A DNA stretch of 64,000 bases from Thermoplasmata archaeon. GTDB taxonomy: Archaea; Thermoplasmatota; Thermoplasmata; Lutacidiplasmatales; UBA184. A program made the translations under genes and the position numbers. The notes under the pieces are model-generated. The model did no database searches, was not told where the DNA came from, and saw only the letters and a list, made by a program, of their open reading frames with translations. The stretch is from assembly GCA_022750195.1 (NCBI GenBank), contig JAKIWE010000001.1:680672-744671 (forward strand). Direction: 5' to 3'. This document shows, piece after piece, positions 24,253-32,405 of this stretch (positions within the stretch are counted from its first letter, which is position 1; the number at the start of each line of letters is the position of its first letter).

Positions 24253-24339
24253 GATAACGGCGGCCGACCTCCCGCTTTCGGAGGTTGTCCGCGCATGTGC
24301 GACACCTGCGGCTGCACCCCGGAAAAGAAACCCAAGTGA
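24253..24339 (+). CDS. 14-codon CxxCxC micro-ORF with promoter and SD
   Basis: The coding part is 24295-24339 (MCDTCGCTPEKKPK). A GATAAC box at 24253-24258 lies about 26 nt before GGAGGT (24280-24285), which itself lies 9 nt before the ATG. The peptide is a compact CxxCxC metal-ligand cluster followed by a Lys-rich tail and resembles the N-terminal metal-binding tip of HypB (MCxxCGC). It is too short for gene finders. It is downstream of hppA and followed by a hairpin. Function is unknown; metal or Fe-S trafficking is only a guess. Confidence 0.5.
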   Translation, partial: DNGGRPPAFGGCPRMCDTCGCTPEKKPK

Positions 24340-24380
24340 CCTCCTTGGCCACGTGTCGCGTCGTCCGGGCCGCCGACGTG

Positions 24381-24402
24381 CCAGGGGCTTGGCCCCTGGT
24401 TT
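24381..24402. terminator. Hairpin with short T run after the CxxCxC micro-ORF
   Basis: CCAGGGGC-TTG-GCCCCTGG (8-bp perfect stem) followed by TTT on the plus strand. It ends the plus-strand unit before the convergent gene at 24424. Confidence 0.55.
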
Positions 24403-24423
24403 GGCGACGAAGGATCGGAGGCG

Positions 24424-24786
24424 TTAGGCGTAGTGGCTGAGGGAGGAGCGGTCCTTGCGTGACGCTTCGCGCTGCTCGCCGCGCTCCTCGTTGCGACGCT
24501 CCCGCTCGCAGTCGTCCTCGGTGACCCACTGGAACTGGAGGTCCTCGGGGTGCTCGTGGCTCACGTACGCCCCCGCCTCGAACGCGGAGGTGATCAGCTC
24601 TTCCAGGTTCTCCACGTCGTTCCCCTCGAGCCGGCCGGCGGTCCGCCAGAACCAGTCCGGAGCCTTGCCCGCGGTCTGGAGGTACTCCGTCACGAGGTCG
24701 TACACCGAACTTCGTCCATCGCTCAGCCGGACGTGCAGATGTTTGTGCTCCTCCGGAGCTCCCGAAGCATCCTGATCCGAAGCCAT
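24424..24786 (-). CDS. Hypothetical acidic protein
   Basis: A 120-residue soluble protein, no signal or membrane segment. The first 90 residues are a mixed fold (HLHVRLSDGRSSVYDLVTEYLQTAGKAPDWFWRTAGRLEG). The tail is highly charged (DDCERERRNEERGEQREASRKDR) and probably disordered. The ATG lies 26 nt after a TTATAGG box, so it is probably leaderless. It is divergent from the mre11-rad50 unit. Family not recognised. Confidence 0.65.
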   Translation of the reverse strand: MASDQDASGAPEEHKHLHVRLSDGRSSVYDLVTEYLQTAGKAPDWFWRTAGRLEGNDVENLEELITSAFEAGAYVSHEHPEDLQFQWVTEDDCERERRNEERGEQREASRKDRSSLSHYA

Positions 24787-24808
24787 GCCGGTCGATGTCT
24801 ACCGGGGC

Positions 24809-24816
24809 CTATAAGC
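24809..24816 (-). promoter_or_regulatory. TATA box of the gene at 24786
   Basis: Minus-strand GCTTATAGG centred 26 nt before the ATG. Read on the plus strand the same element (CCTATAAG) could also drive the operon starting at 24893 with a leader of about 55 nt. Confidence 0.55.
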
Positions 24817-24892
24817 GCGAGCCGGCGGGCGGAGCCTGCTCCTCGCCAGTCCCACCCTTCATGAGGAAGCGCGGGCTGGAGGGACCGTTTCG

Positions 24893-25261
24893 ATGGCCGA
24901 CGCCGACCTCGCCGCGATCTCCGCCACCAACGTACCCCCGGCGACCAGCGCGCGGTACGTCTACCTGATGACGCGCCTTCGGACCAAGCAGATCACCATG
25001 GAGGAGGCGACCGAGCTGTTCTCTCTCCAACAGGGCCTGCTGAACGCCGCGCGAGCGGCCGCAGCCCGCGCCCCGGCAGCGTCTGCGACGACCGCGTCGC
25101 GTCTGGCGGGGGTGCCGACGCTCCCGATGCCGATGGCCCTCTCCGACGATACGCTGTGGACCGGCCTTCTGTTCGCGGGCGCGGGGGCCGGCCTGCTCGC
25201 GGCCGTGCTCCGCCGCGCTACCGAGGGGCCGAAACCGGCCGAGTCCGGCCGTCCGTCCTGA
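24893..25261 (+). CDS. Small membrane protein at the head of the mre11-rad50 operon
   Basis: A 122-residue protein. The N-terminal helical region (SARYVYLMTRLRTKQITMEEATELFSLQQGLLNAARAAAA) resembles a SHOCT-like short helix pair. An Ala/Pro-rich linker leads to one hydrophobic segment near the C-terminus (TLWTGLLFAGAGAGLLAAVL) followed by a basic tail. GGAGGG lies 9 nt before the ATG. The stop is 11 nt before mre11, so it is almost surely co-transcribed. I know no established Mre11-Rad50 partner of this form. Confidence 0.65.
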   Translation: MADADLAAISATNVPPATSARYVYLMTRLRTKQITMEEATELFSLQQGLLNAARAAAARAPAASATTASRLAGVPTLPMPMALSDDTLWTGLLFAGAGAGLLAAVLRRATEGPKPAESGRPS

Positions 25262-25272
25262 TCGGAGGGTCC

Positions 25273-26586
25273 ATGGACCCTCGGAACTTCCGCTTCGCCC
25301 ATTTGGCCGATGCTCACGTCGGTGCCTGGAGCCGGGACGCGGCGGTCCGTCACGCCCTTCGCGCGAGCGTTCTCGGGGCGCTCGCCGAGGTAGAAACTCG
25401 AGACTGCGAGTTCCTGCTGATCAGCGGCGACCTGTTCCACACCCCGATCCCCGAACCTTCCGAGGTCGCCCCGGTCGCCGCGGCCCTGAAGCGCCTCACC
25501 GACGCCGGGCGCCGCGTGTATGTGATCTACGGCTCGCACGATTACGTGGCGCACCGGGTCAGCTGGCTCGATGTCCTCGCCGAGACCGGAATCTTCCTTC
25601 GTGCCGCCCCCGAGGCGGTGCGCGTCGAGGGAGAGCGGTGGACGCTCCCGTTCCACACCGATGGCCCCACCGGGGCCCAGATCGCAGGGATCTCGGGCCG
25701 GGCGCATGGCCTCGACCGGAGCTATTTCGCGGCCGTCGACTCCGAGGCGTTCCGGGCGGCGCCGGGGTTCAAGATCTTCCAGTTCCACGCCGCCATCGAG
25801 GAGTACCTCCCCGAGCCGTTCCGAGGTCACATCCACGGCGTGCCGGTCCACGACCTCCCCGGCGGCTGCGACTACTACGCAGGGGGCCACATCCACTACT
25901 CCTACACCGGGGAGGGGCCCGATGGCGGCCTGCTGGTCAACCCCGGCGCGGTGTTCGGCACCAGCGTCAAGGACCTCGAGTACGGGGCGGCCGGACGCTC
26001 GCATCAGGGTGTCGTCGTGGTCACCGTCCAAGACGGTCGGCCCGAGGTCGAGTTCGTCGACACCGCCCCGCGAGCTCGACTGAAGGTGTTCGACGTCGAC
26101 CTCACCGGTCGCTCCGCCGAAGAGGCCCGGGCCACGGTGGCGAAGGCGATCGAGACGCAGGCCTCCCCGGGGGCGCTATTGTTCCCCCGACTCCACGGAC
26201 GGATCTCCGACGGCTCGCTCGCAGGGCTCGGGCTGCGGGCTTCGGACGCCGAAGCCTCGGCGCTCGGCGCCGCGGCCGTTCACTGGGACGTGCAAGAGGT
26301 GGCGGTCGAGCGGGAGGCGGACGGAGCGCCCCTAGCGACCGGCGACGTGGTCGACCGCGAGGTATTCGCGGAGTTGGCCCGGAACCAGGACCCTGCCCTG
26401 CCCGAACTCGCGGGCCCCGACGGGGAGTCGAAGATGGGCGAGCTGGTGCGCCAGCTTGGCTTCGCCCGCGCGGACGGCCAGTCGCTCGCCGATTACCGGG
26501 TCGAACGGATCGAGGTGGCCCTCGAGATCCTCGGGGTGACTCGCGCGCACCGTCCACGAGCGGAGCCGAGGGCCCGTGCAACTTAG
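25273..26586 (+). CDS. mre11: DNA double-strand break repair nuclease Mre11
   Basis: A 437-residue manganese-dependent nuclease that processes DNA ends with Rad50. The five phosphoesterase motifs are visible: LADAHVG (11-17), SGDLFH (51-56), YGSHD (86-90, Ser replacing the usual Asn), FQFHAAIEEY and GGHIHYSY. The C-terminal part should carry the Rad50-binding segment. The ATG at 25273 follows GGAGGGTCC; the track's longer start at 25156 reads the preceding gene out of frame. Its end overlaps the rad50 start by 11 nt. The usual archaeal partners herA and nurA are not in the window. Confidence 0.93.
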   Translation: MDPRNFRFAHLADAHVGAWSRDAAVRHALRASVLGALAEVETRDCEFLLISGDLFHTPIPEPSEVAPVAAALKRLTDAGRRVYVIYGSHDYVAHRVSWLDVLAETGIFLRAAPEAVRVEGERWTLPFHTDGPTGAQIAGISGRAHGLDRSYFAAVDSEAFRAAPGFKIFQFHAAIEEYLPEPFRGHIHGVPVHDLPGGCDYYAGGHIHYSYTGEGPDGGLLVNPGAVFGTSVKDLEYGAAGRSHQGVVVVTVQDGRPEVEFVDTAPRARLKVFDVDLTGRSAEEARATVAKAIETQASPGALLFPRLHGRISDGSLAGLGLRASDAEASALGAAAVHWDVQEVAVEREADGAPLATGDVVDREVFAELARNQDPALPELAGPDGESKMGELVRQLGFARADGQSLADYRVERIEVALEILGVTRAHRPRAEPRARAT

Positions 26587-29236
26587 AGAGCTCAAGCTCC
26601 GGAACATCCGGAGCTACCGCGAGGCGACGCTCGCGCTGGGCCCGGGCACGACGCTGATCGTCGGGGATGTCGGGAGCGGCAAGACGTCCCTCCTGTACGG
26701 GATCGAGCTCGCCTTGTTCGGATTCGCGGAGGTCGAGGCACCGTACCTCGTGCGCCAGGACGCGAGCGAGGCCGAGGTCACCGTCGGGCTCGCGGACGGT
26801 GACGATCGGATCGAGGTCTCGCGCCACCTCAAGCGTCTGACGCGTAAGTCCCGGGCGAGCTTCGAGGTCACCGCGGCGACGTTTCGGCGCAACGGGGCCG
26901 CCACGCAGTACTCGGCCACCGAACTTCGTCAGCGGGTCATCGACCTGCTCGGATTTCCGGACAATCCGAACCCGCGGGCGCACTCCGACCTGTGGCGCTG
27001 GGCCGTGTATCTGCCGCAGGAACGGATGCGGGACGTCCTCGACCAGGAGGCAGGGTCGCGGCTGGAGACCGTCCGCAAATCGCTGGGACTCGAACAGTAT
27101 CGGATCGCCAGCGAGAACGCTCATGATGTGGTCGCTCCGCGCCTGCGCGCGGATGCCGAGAAGCTCGAGGCCGAGGCCGAGGGACTTCGTCACCACGACG
27201 ACGAGTTCACGCGGCTCTCGGCCGAGATCGAAGCGCAGGACGCCGCCCTCCCCGAGCTGACGGAGCAGGTAGCACGACTTCGCGGGGAGCGGGACGAGCA
27301 GCGTCGGAGCCTCGAAGCGCTCGAACAACGGCGCCAGTCGGCGGAGTTCGACCGCACACGGCTCAACGAGCTCGACGGACAGATCGCGTCGGCTCGCGCC
27401 CGGACCTCGGAGGTCGAACGTCGGGCCGGGGAGCTCCGGCTCGAGTCCGAGACGCTCGAACGCGAGCTCACGAGCCTCGCTACCACGCCGGGGGAGCTGG
27501 AACGACACGACGCCGCTCTCGCCGAGCTCCGCGGCCGACGAGAGGGACTTCGTCGTCGTCAATCCGAGCTGACCTCGATACTCTCCGAACTCCCACGGCT
27601 TCGCTCCGAGCGCGCGGCGCTCGAGGCGACGCAGCGCGGGGCGCAGCGGCAGCTCATCGAGACCGCCCAGGAGGTCGAGCGGGCGGAAGCGGCCCTGCAG
27701 ACGGGCGCCGGTTCAGGCCCTCTACGGGAACCCCCGGCGCCCACGCCCCGCGGCCTCGCCGACATCGACCGTGACTCCGCGCAGATCGAGGAACGTCGAT
27801 CGGTGGCGACGTCGGAGGTGGGGCGTCTGGACGGTGCGGCCCATGAGGTCGAGGAGCTGTTGACCGTGGGCCGCTGCCCGAGGTGCCACCAGGCGGTCCG
27901 CCCGGAGGAGTTCGAAAGCCACCGCGCGGAGGCGCTGCGGGCGGTGGAGGAGGCGCGTCGAACGGCCGCTGAGCTCGAAACCTCGGCCACGTCCCTCCGC
28001 GAGGAGCGCCGTGCGCGGGAGCGTTACGAGCGGGCGCACGACCGTTGGATCGAACGGGAGCGCGCGCAAGCCGAGCTGCTCGGCCGCCGGGACCGACTCC
28101 GCGCTTCGGTGCAGGAACTCACAGCGGCGCAGGACCGGGCCGTGGCAGCGCTCGGCGCTCTCGCGCGGAACATCACCCGCCTAGAACCGAGGGAATCGGA
28201 GCTTCACGGACTTCTCGACCCCCTCGGTGAGGTCGAGCGGATGGTGGAGTCGGCCGACGGTCAAAGGGCGCAGCTGGTGAGGGACCTCGAGCGGCTCCGC
28301 GCAGGCGAGGAGCGTCGGGCCTCCGGGCGCCGTCGGACCGAAGAGCTTGCTCGGGAGCTCGTCGCCGCGGGAGAACAGATGTCGTTGCTCTCAGCACGGA
28401 GCCTAGAGCTTAGCGAACGGTTGGAGGGGGCCGAGGGCCTCGCGCAAGAGCTGGCTCACTCCCGGCAGGAACGGGACAGGATCGAAGGCGCGACGGCGCA
28501 CGCCGAACAGTCCCTCGCTCGGGCGGAGCAACAGCTCGCGGACAAGCGTGACCGTCGGGACGCTTCCGTGGCTGGGAGACGCCGTCGCGGGGAGCTCGTC
28601 GCCGACGCCGACCACCGACGAGCCCTCGCGGGATGGTTGGCCGGGCCCTTCACCGAAGCGATCGAGGTTGTCGAGCGTCGGCGCCTAGCCGCCGCTCAGG
28701 TCGAGTTTGAACGGACGCTCGCTCGTCATTTCGCGACGCTCGTCGAGGACCCGGCGATGGTGGCCCGCTGCGGAAGCTCGTTCGCCCCGGCGGTGGAGAT
28801 CGAGGGCGAGTGGACCCCGCCGGAAGCGCTGAGCGGGGGCGAACGTACCGCGCTGGCGCTGGCGTTCCGCCTGGCCCTGGGCGAAGTGGTTCGTTCCGCG
28901 GGACGCCTTCAGCTCGAAACGCTCCTGCTCGACGAGCCGACGGATGGCTTCTCGCCCGAGCAGGTGATTCGGATGGGCGAGCTCATCGAGTCCCTCCAGA
29001 TCCCGCAGGTGATCCTCGTCTCGCACGAGGGCGCGCTCGCCGCGATCTCGGACCGCGTCGTGAGGGTCCGCAAGGTCGCGGGTGAGTCGGTGCTCGAAGG
29101 GACCGACGGAGGGACCGGTCGTACGGTCGCCTCGAGCTCGCCGCCGTCCGCCACTGGTTTGGCCGCCGCGCGACGGACCCGGCGACGCAAGGCCACGCTG
29201 GACGGCGAGCCGGCCACGGCCCCGCCGGCGGTCTAG
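26576..29236 (+). CDS. rad50: DNA repair ATPase Rad50
   Basis: An 886-residue SMC-like ATPase. The N-terminal half-site has Walker A GDVGSGKT (30-37). A long coiled coil is interrupted near residue 433 by the zinc hook CPRC. The C-terminal half-site holds the signature LSGGERTALALAF and Walker B LLLDEPTDGF. The zinc hook joins two Rad50 dimers to tether DNA ends. It begins at a GTG inside the mre11 3' end. A tail of about 35 residues after the ATPase core is Arg/Ala-rich. The 486-residue antisense ORF here is a shadow. Confidence 0.95.
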   Translation: MQLRELKLRNIRSYREATLALGPGTTLIVGDVGSGKTSLLYGIELALFGFAEVEAPYLVRQDASEAEVTVGLADGDDRIEVSRHLKRLTRKSRASFEVTAATFRRNGAATQYSATELRQRVIDLLGFPDNPNPRAHSDLWRWAVYLPQERMRDVLDQEAGSRLETVRKSLGLEQYRIASENAHDVVAPRLRADAEKLEAEAEGLRHHDDEFTRLSAEIEAQDAALPELTEQVARLRGERDEQRRSLEALEQRRQSAEFDRTRLNELDGQIASARARTSEVERRAGELRLESETLERELTSLATTPGELERHDAALAELRGRREGLRRRQSELTSILSELPRLRSERAALEATQRGAQRQLIETAQEVERAEAALQTGAGSGPLREPPAPTPRGLADIDRDSAQIEERRSVATSEVGRLDGAAHEVEELLTVGRCPRCHQAVRPEEFESHRAEALRAVEEARRTAAELETSATSLREERRARERYERAHDRWIERERAQAELLGRRDRLRASVQELTAAQDRAVAALGALARNITRLEPRESELHGLLDPLGEVERMVESADGQRAQLVRDLERLRAGEERRASGRRRTEELARELVAAGEQMSLLSARSLELSERLEGAEGLAQELAHSRQERDRIEGATAHAEQSLARAEQQLADKRDRRDASVAGRRRRGELVADADHRRALAGWLAGPFTEAIEVVERRRLAAAQVEFERTLARHFATLVEDPAMVARCGSSFAPAVEIEGEWTPPEALSGGERTALALAFRLALGEVVRSAGRLQLETLLLDEPTDGFSPEQVIRMGELIESLQIPQVILVSHEGALAAISDRVVRVRKVAGESVLEGTDGGTGRTVASSSPPSATGLAAARRTRRRKATLDGEPATAPPAV

Positions 29237-30336
29237 AGCAGCTTGTCGAACTCGGCCTCGGTCCACGGCGGCCGAGAGGCGACCGAGAGATTCTCGTCGA
29301 GGTGTTCCGCCCGCTTCTGGCCCACGAGGGCGGCGAGCGTCCCCGGCGCCGACCTCGCGAACTGGATCGCCGTTTGGGCGGGGGTGAGGTCGGGGGCCGC
29401 GATCCCCCGCCGGGCGAGCTGGCCCTGGAGCAGGGGCACGCTCGTGAAGCATCCCAGGCCCAGGGCCCGCGCGGCATCGAAGAGGGTAAGGCGCGTGCCT
29501 CCGACGACCTGGTTCCGCTCTACCGCGGCCTCGGGCATCCCGACATTGAACGGGAACTGGAGGAAGCGAAGTCCATGGTCCTCCCCGCCGACCTCCCGGG
29601 CGATGCGGAGCGCGTCCTGGACGGCGAGGTATCCCGGGTCCGTCCGTTTGGCCCGCAAGCAGTCCCAGGTGGCGAGACCGTAGGCGCCGAGCACGCCGGC
29701 ATCGCGGTATCCCTCGTACAGTTCGAACGCCGAACGGAGGCGACGTTCGAACTCCTCCCGCCCCACCACGGCGAGTTGGGCGTCCGGAGCGTTGTGCAGA
29801 TACAGGAGGTCGAGGGTGGCCAGTCCCAAATTCCTCCGGCTCCGCTCGAACTGGTCGCGCAGGTACCCGACGCTCATCGCGTGGCAGCCGTCGACGATGT
29901 CGGCGACGTCCAGGACCCCCTTCTCCACCAGTTCGCTCTCGACCCACCGGTCGGGAGCGACGCCCGACTCGGCGTCCGGAGCGAAGTAGCCGCTCTTGGT
30001 CGCGACGAACACCTCGTCCCTCGCGACCCGGCCCGAGCCGACGGCGGCCGCGAGCGCGCGCCCGACGCTTCGCTCGGCCCGTTGGTATCGGTAGTTGATG
30101 GCCGTATCGAGCACGTTGATACGTCGGCTGCTCAGGCAGCGAGCGACAGCCGCCTCGACCGCCGAGTCGGTGGCCGCGTCCGGCTCCCCGATGTAGGTGC
30201 CGAGCCCGAGCGAGGTCAGTTCGAGGCGGACGGGAGCCGTACGGAAGTGAGCGGGCGAGACCCCCTCGTCCTCGACGGCCCGGTCGCGGAATCGGCGCGT
30301 CCCGTCCGGGGTCGCCTGGCCCGGCGCAAGGTCCAC
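29233..30336 (-). CDS. Aldo/keto reductase family protein
   Basis: A 367-residue TIM-barrel oxidoreductase of the NADPH-dependent aldo/keto reductase superfamily. Segments matching the catalytic set are LDTAINYRYQRAERSVG (Asp and Tyr), FVATKSGYF (Lys) and DLLYLHNAP (His). A long insertion between the Lys and His segments (APDRWVESELVEKGVLDVADIVDGCHAMS) and a late cofactor region (GCFTSVPLLQG) suggest an unusual substrate. The GTG start is about 24 nt after a CTATAG box. Its stop overlaps the rad50 stop by 4 nt in convergent orientation. Confidence 0.85.
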   Translation of the reverse strand: MDLAPGQATPDGTRRFRDRAVEDEGVSPAHFRTAPVRLELTSLGLGTYIGEPDAATDSAVEAAVARCLSSRRINVLDTAINYRYQRAERSVGRALAAAVGSGRVARDEVFVATKSGYFAPDAESGVAPDRWVESELVEKGVLDVADIVDGCHAMSVGYLRDQFERSRRNLGLATLDLLYLHNAPDAQLAVVGREEFERRLRSAFELYEGYRDAGVLGAYGLATWDCLRAKRTDPGYLAVQDALRIAREVGGEDHGLRFLQFPFNVGMPEAAVERNQVVGGTRLTLFDAARALGLGCFTSVPLLQGQLARRGIAAPDLTPAQTAIQFARSAPGTLAALVGQKRAEHLDENLSVASRPPWTEAEFDKLL

Positions 30337-30357
30337 AACTTCGTCTGCTCCTATCGG

Positions 30358-30363
30358 CTATAG
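30358..30363 (-). promoter_or_regulatory. TATA box of the aldo/keto reductase
   Basis: CTATAG, about 24 nt before the GTG at 30336. Confidence 0.45.
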
Positions 30364-30426
30364 GGGTTGGGGAGGGCGACCGGGAAACGCCGAACGTCGA
30401 GGCCGCTCTTCAGGGCTGGCCGGAGC

Positions 30427-31128
30427 TCACCGGCGGAGACCGGCCGGGCCCGGCGTCGACGAGCGATCGAAAGGTTTGCGAGCCAGAAAGAGAGCGTGGC
30501 CCGCTCGACCTTCCGGGAGGAAGCTTCGACGCAGAAGGACAAACCCGATGCGGGCGAGCCAGCGGGCGTACGTCCTCCGGTCGGCGTGGCTCCAGTACAT
30601 GGAAGCCCCGGAGCCGAGCCAGTTTCGACCCACGCCCGTGTACGCCCCCTCGCCGAGCACGGCCAAGAACAGCCCCCCCGGTCGCAGCCACCGGTACATC
30701 GCCTTCAACAGCCGCGGTTGAGCGGTCAGCGGGACATGGATGATCGAGTAGAGGGCGACCACCGCAGCGAACGAATCGGGGCGGAACGCGACGTCGGTCA
30801 TCGAGGCGTGGAGGATTCGGGAGCTCCGCAGGCGACGCCGGGCGAGGTCCACCTGAACCTTCGAAACGTCCACGCCGGTGAGGTCGAACCGGCCCGCGAG
30901 CCACTCGCCGGCCGGGACGCCGCTGCCGCAGCCGAGCTCGAGCACCGGCGCGTGGGGCTCGACCTCCCAACGCAGGACGTCGAGCCACGCGGCGTACTCC
31001 GACCGTGTATGCCCGAACGCGTCGTGGTACGCCGCACCGGGAGGGCGGTAGAACGACGCGGCCCGATCCCAACCGCGCCGAACGAGCTCGATCGCCTCGG
31101 AGCTCCGGAGGCGAGAGGCGCGCGGCAT
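30427..31128 (-). CDS. Class I SAM-dependent methyltransferase
   Basis: About 233 residues with a Rossmann methyltransferase fold: motif I VLELGCGSGVPAGEWL, an acidic second strand FDLTGVDVSKVQ, and the post-motif ALYSIIHVPLTAQPRLLKAMYRWLRPGGLFLAVLG. It most resembles UbiE/TehB-type small-molecule methyltransferases; the substrate is unknown. The ORF is open to 31386, but the ATG at 31128 matches where the fold starts. The extra 86 residues would be compositionally odd and antisense to a candidate microprotein. Confidence 0.83.
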   Translation of the reverse strand: MPRASRLRSSEAIELVRRGWDRAASFYRPPGAAYHDAFGHTRSEYAAWLDVLRWEVEPHAPVLELGCGSGVPAGEWLAGRFDLTGVDVSKVQVDLARRRLRSSRILHASMTDVAFRPDSFAAVVALYSIIHVPLTAQPRLLKAMYRWLRPGGLFLAVLGEGAYTGVGRNWLGSGASMYWSHADRRTYARWLARIGFVLLRRSFLPEGRAGHALFLARKPFDRSSTPGPAGLRR

Positions 31129-31222
31129 CGGCGCAGGTCCACGGAGCTGCCCGCTCTTAGCGGTCGCCGGAAGCGGGGGGCCATCGTGATGAGCCGGGGC
31201 GGTACGCTCCCAAGGGTCGAAC

Positions 31223-31339
31223 TTGCCCCGCCGAAAGTACGGCCGATTGCGCAAGCCCATCCCACCGGTGCCCGTCGAGAAGTGTCGGTTCTGCCGGCTC
31301 AAGCGGCAGTGCCCGATCCACGGGCGACGTGCTTCGTAG
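31223..31339 (+). CDS. Candidate 38-residue zinc-finger microprotein
   Basis: A plus-strand frame missed by the track encodes a basic N-terminus (PRRKYGRLRKPIPPVPVE) followed by KCRFCRLKRQCPIHGRRAS and a stop. CxxCxxxxxCxxH is a plausible single zinc site and the charge suggests RNA binding. Start could be TTG at 31223 or GTG at 31268; no clear TATA box or SD decides it. It lies in the 312-nt gap between the methyltransferase and pirin genes, which otherwise holds only the pirin promoter. Confidence 0.4.
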   Translation: MPRRKYGRLRKPIPPVPVEKCRFCRLKRQCPIHGRRAS

Positions 31340-31411
31340 CGTCCTGAACGGCGACGGGGCTCGGAGTCCAGTGGTCCCGAGGCCACCTCGTAACGGCCGC
31401 TCTACGCGGTG

Positions 31412-31420
31412 CCTTTATGG
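31412..31420 (+). promoter_or_regulatory. TATA-like box of pirin
   Basis: CCTTTATGG, centred about 25 nt before the ATG at 31441, which decides that start over the ATG at 31417. Confidence 0.5.
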
Positions 31421-31440
31421 GACCGCCTTCTGGGACCGGC

Positions 31441-32304
31441 ATGTTGCGCTCCACCGCCGAGATCCTCGAGAGCCAGCCGACGATCGAAGGCGCCGGAGTG
31501 CACCTCCGGCGAGCGTTCGGCCATCGTGAGGTGCCTCGTCTGGACCCGTTCCTGATGCTCGACGATTTCCGCTCGGAGAACCCGGCGGAGTTCGTGGCCG
31601 GTTTCCCCTGGCACCCGCATCGAGGGATCGAAACGGTCACCTACATGCTCGACGGACGCGTCGACCACGAGGACAGCATTGGGAACCGGGGCGCGATCGG
31701 GCCGGGCGACGTGCAGTGGATGACCTCTGGCAGCGGCATCATCCACCAGGAGATGCCACGGCTCGGTGACGGACGGCTCGGCGGGTTTCAGCTCTGGGTC
31801 AATCTGCCGGGCGCGAACAAGATGATGGACCCACGCTACCAGGAAGTGCCGAGCCGAGGCATCCCCGAGGCAGAGCCCGCGCCGGGAGTTCGCATGCGGG
31901 TGGTCGCTGGACGCGTCGGCAACGTTCAGGGACCGGTCCAAAATATCGTGGTCGACCCGGAGTTCCTCGACGTCCGATTGTCCCCGAGGACCGACTACGT
32001 CCACCCTCTTCCGGTAGGGCACACTGCGTTCGCCTACGCCCTCGACGGAGCCGGCACGTTTGATCCGGACGCCCGCGAGGTCGTCGACGGGGGCCACCTC
32101 GTACTCTTCCGGGACGGGGAGGGCGTCCGTCTCACCACCCGGGACAAGTCGCTGCGGATGCTCCTGATCTCCGGCCGGCCGATCGGAGAGCCGGTCGCCT
32201 GGTGGGGGCCGATCGTCATGACGAATCGCAAAGACCTCGAGCAGGCCGTCGAGGAGTACCAGAACGGGACCTTCCTCAAGCGCGGCAGCCGCCCGCCCGC
32301 CTAG
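31441..32304 (+). CDS. Pirin-family bicupin protein
   Basis: A 287-residue double-cupin protein. The N-terminal cupin carries the metal site WHPHRGIETVTY with further ligands in DGRVDHEDSIGNRG and SGSGIIHQEM. The C-terminal cupin (TAFAYALDGAGTFDP ... GEGVRLTT) lacks a full metal set, as usual. Some bacterial pirins act as quercetin dioxygenases, others as regulators; which applies here is unknown. It is probably leaderless and converges with the tetR gene. Confidence 0.92.
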   Translation: MLRSTAEILESQPTIEGAGVHLRRAFGHREVPRLDPFLMLDDFRSENPAEFVAGFPWHPHRGIETVTYMLDGRVDHEDSIGNRGAIGPGDVQWMTSGSGIIHQEMPRLGDGRLGGFQLWVNLPGANKMMDPRYQEVPSRGIPEAEPAPGVRMRVVAGRVGNVQGPVQNIVVDPEFLDVRLSPRTDYVHPLPVGHTAFAYALDGAGTFDPDAREVVDGGHLVLFRDGEGVRLTTRDKSLRMLLISGRPIGEPVAWWGPIVMTNRKDLEQAVEEYQNGTFLKRGSRPPA

Positions 32305-32405
32305 GGTCGCTAGGACCGCGCCCCCGGACCTTGCACCTTGAACTCGGGGCCGGGACGGCTCGCCGGTCCACTCCCCAGCGCTCCGCTCGGCGGTACGACG
32401 GCGTA

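Noticed and set aside
26102-27562. 486-residue minus-strand ORF
   Set aside because: Antisense to mre11 and rad50; no recognisable domain.
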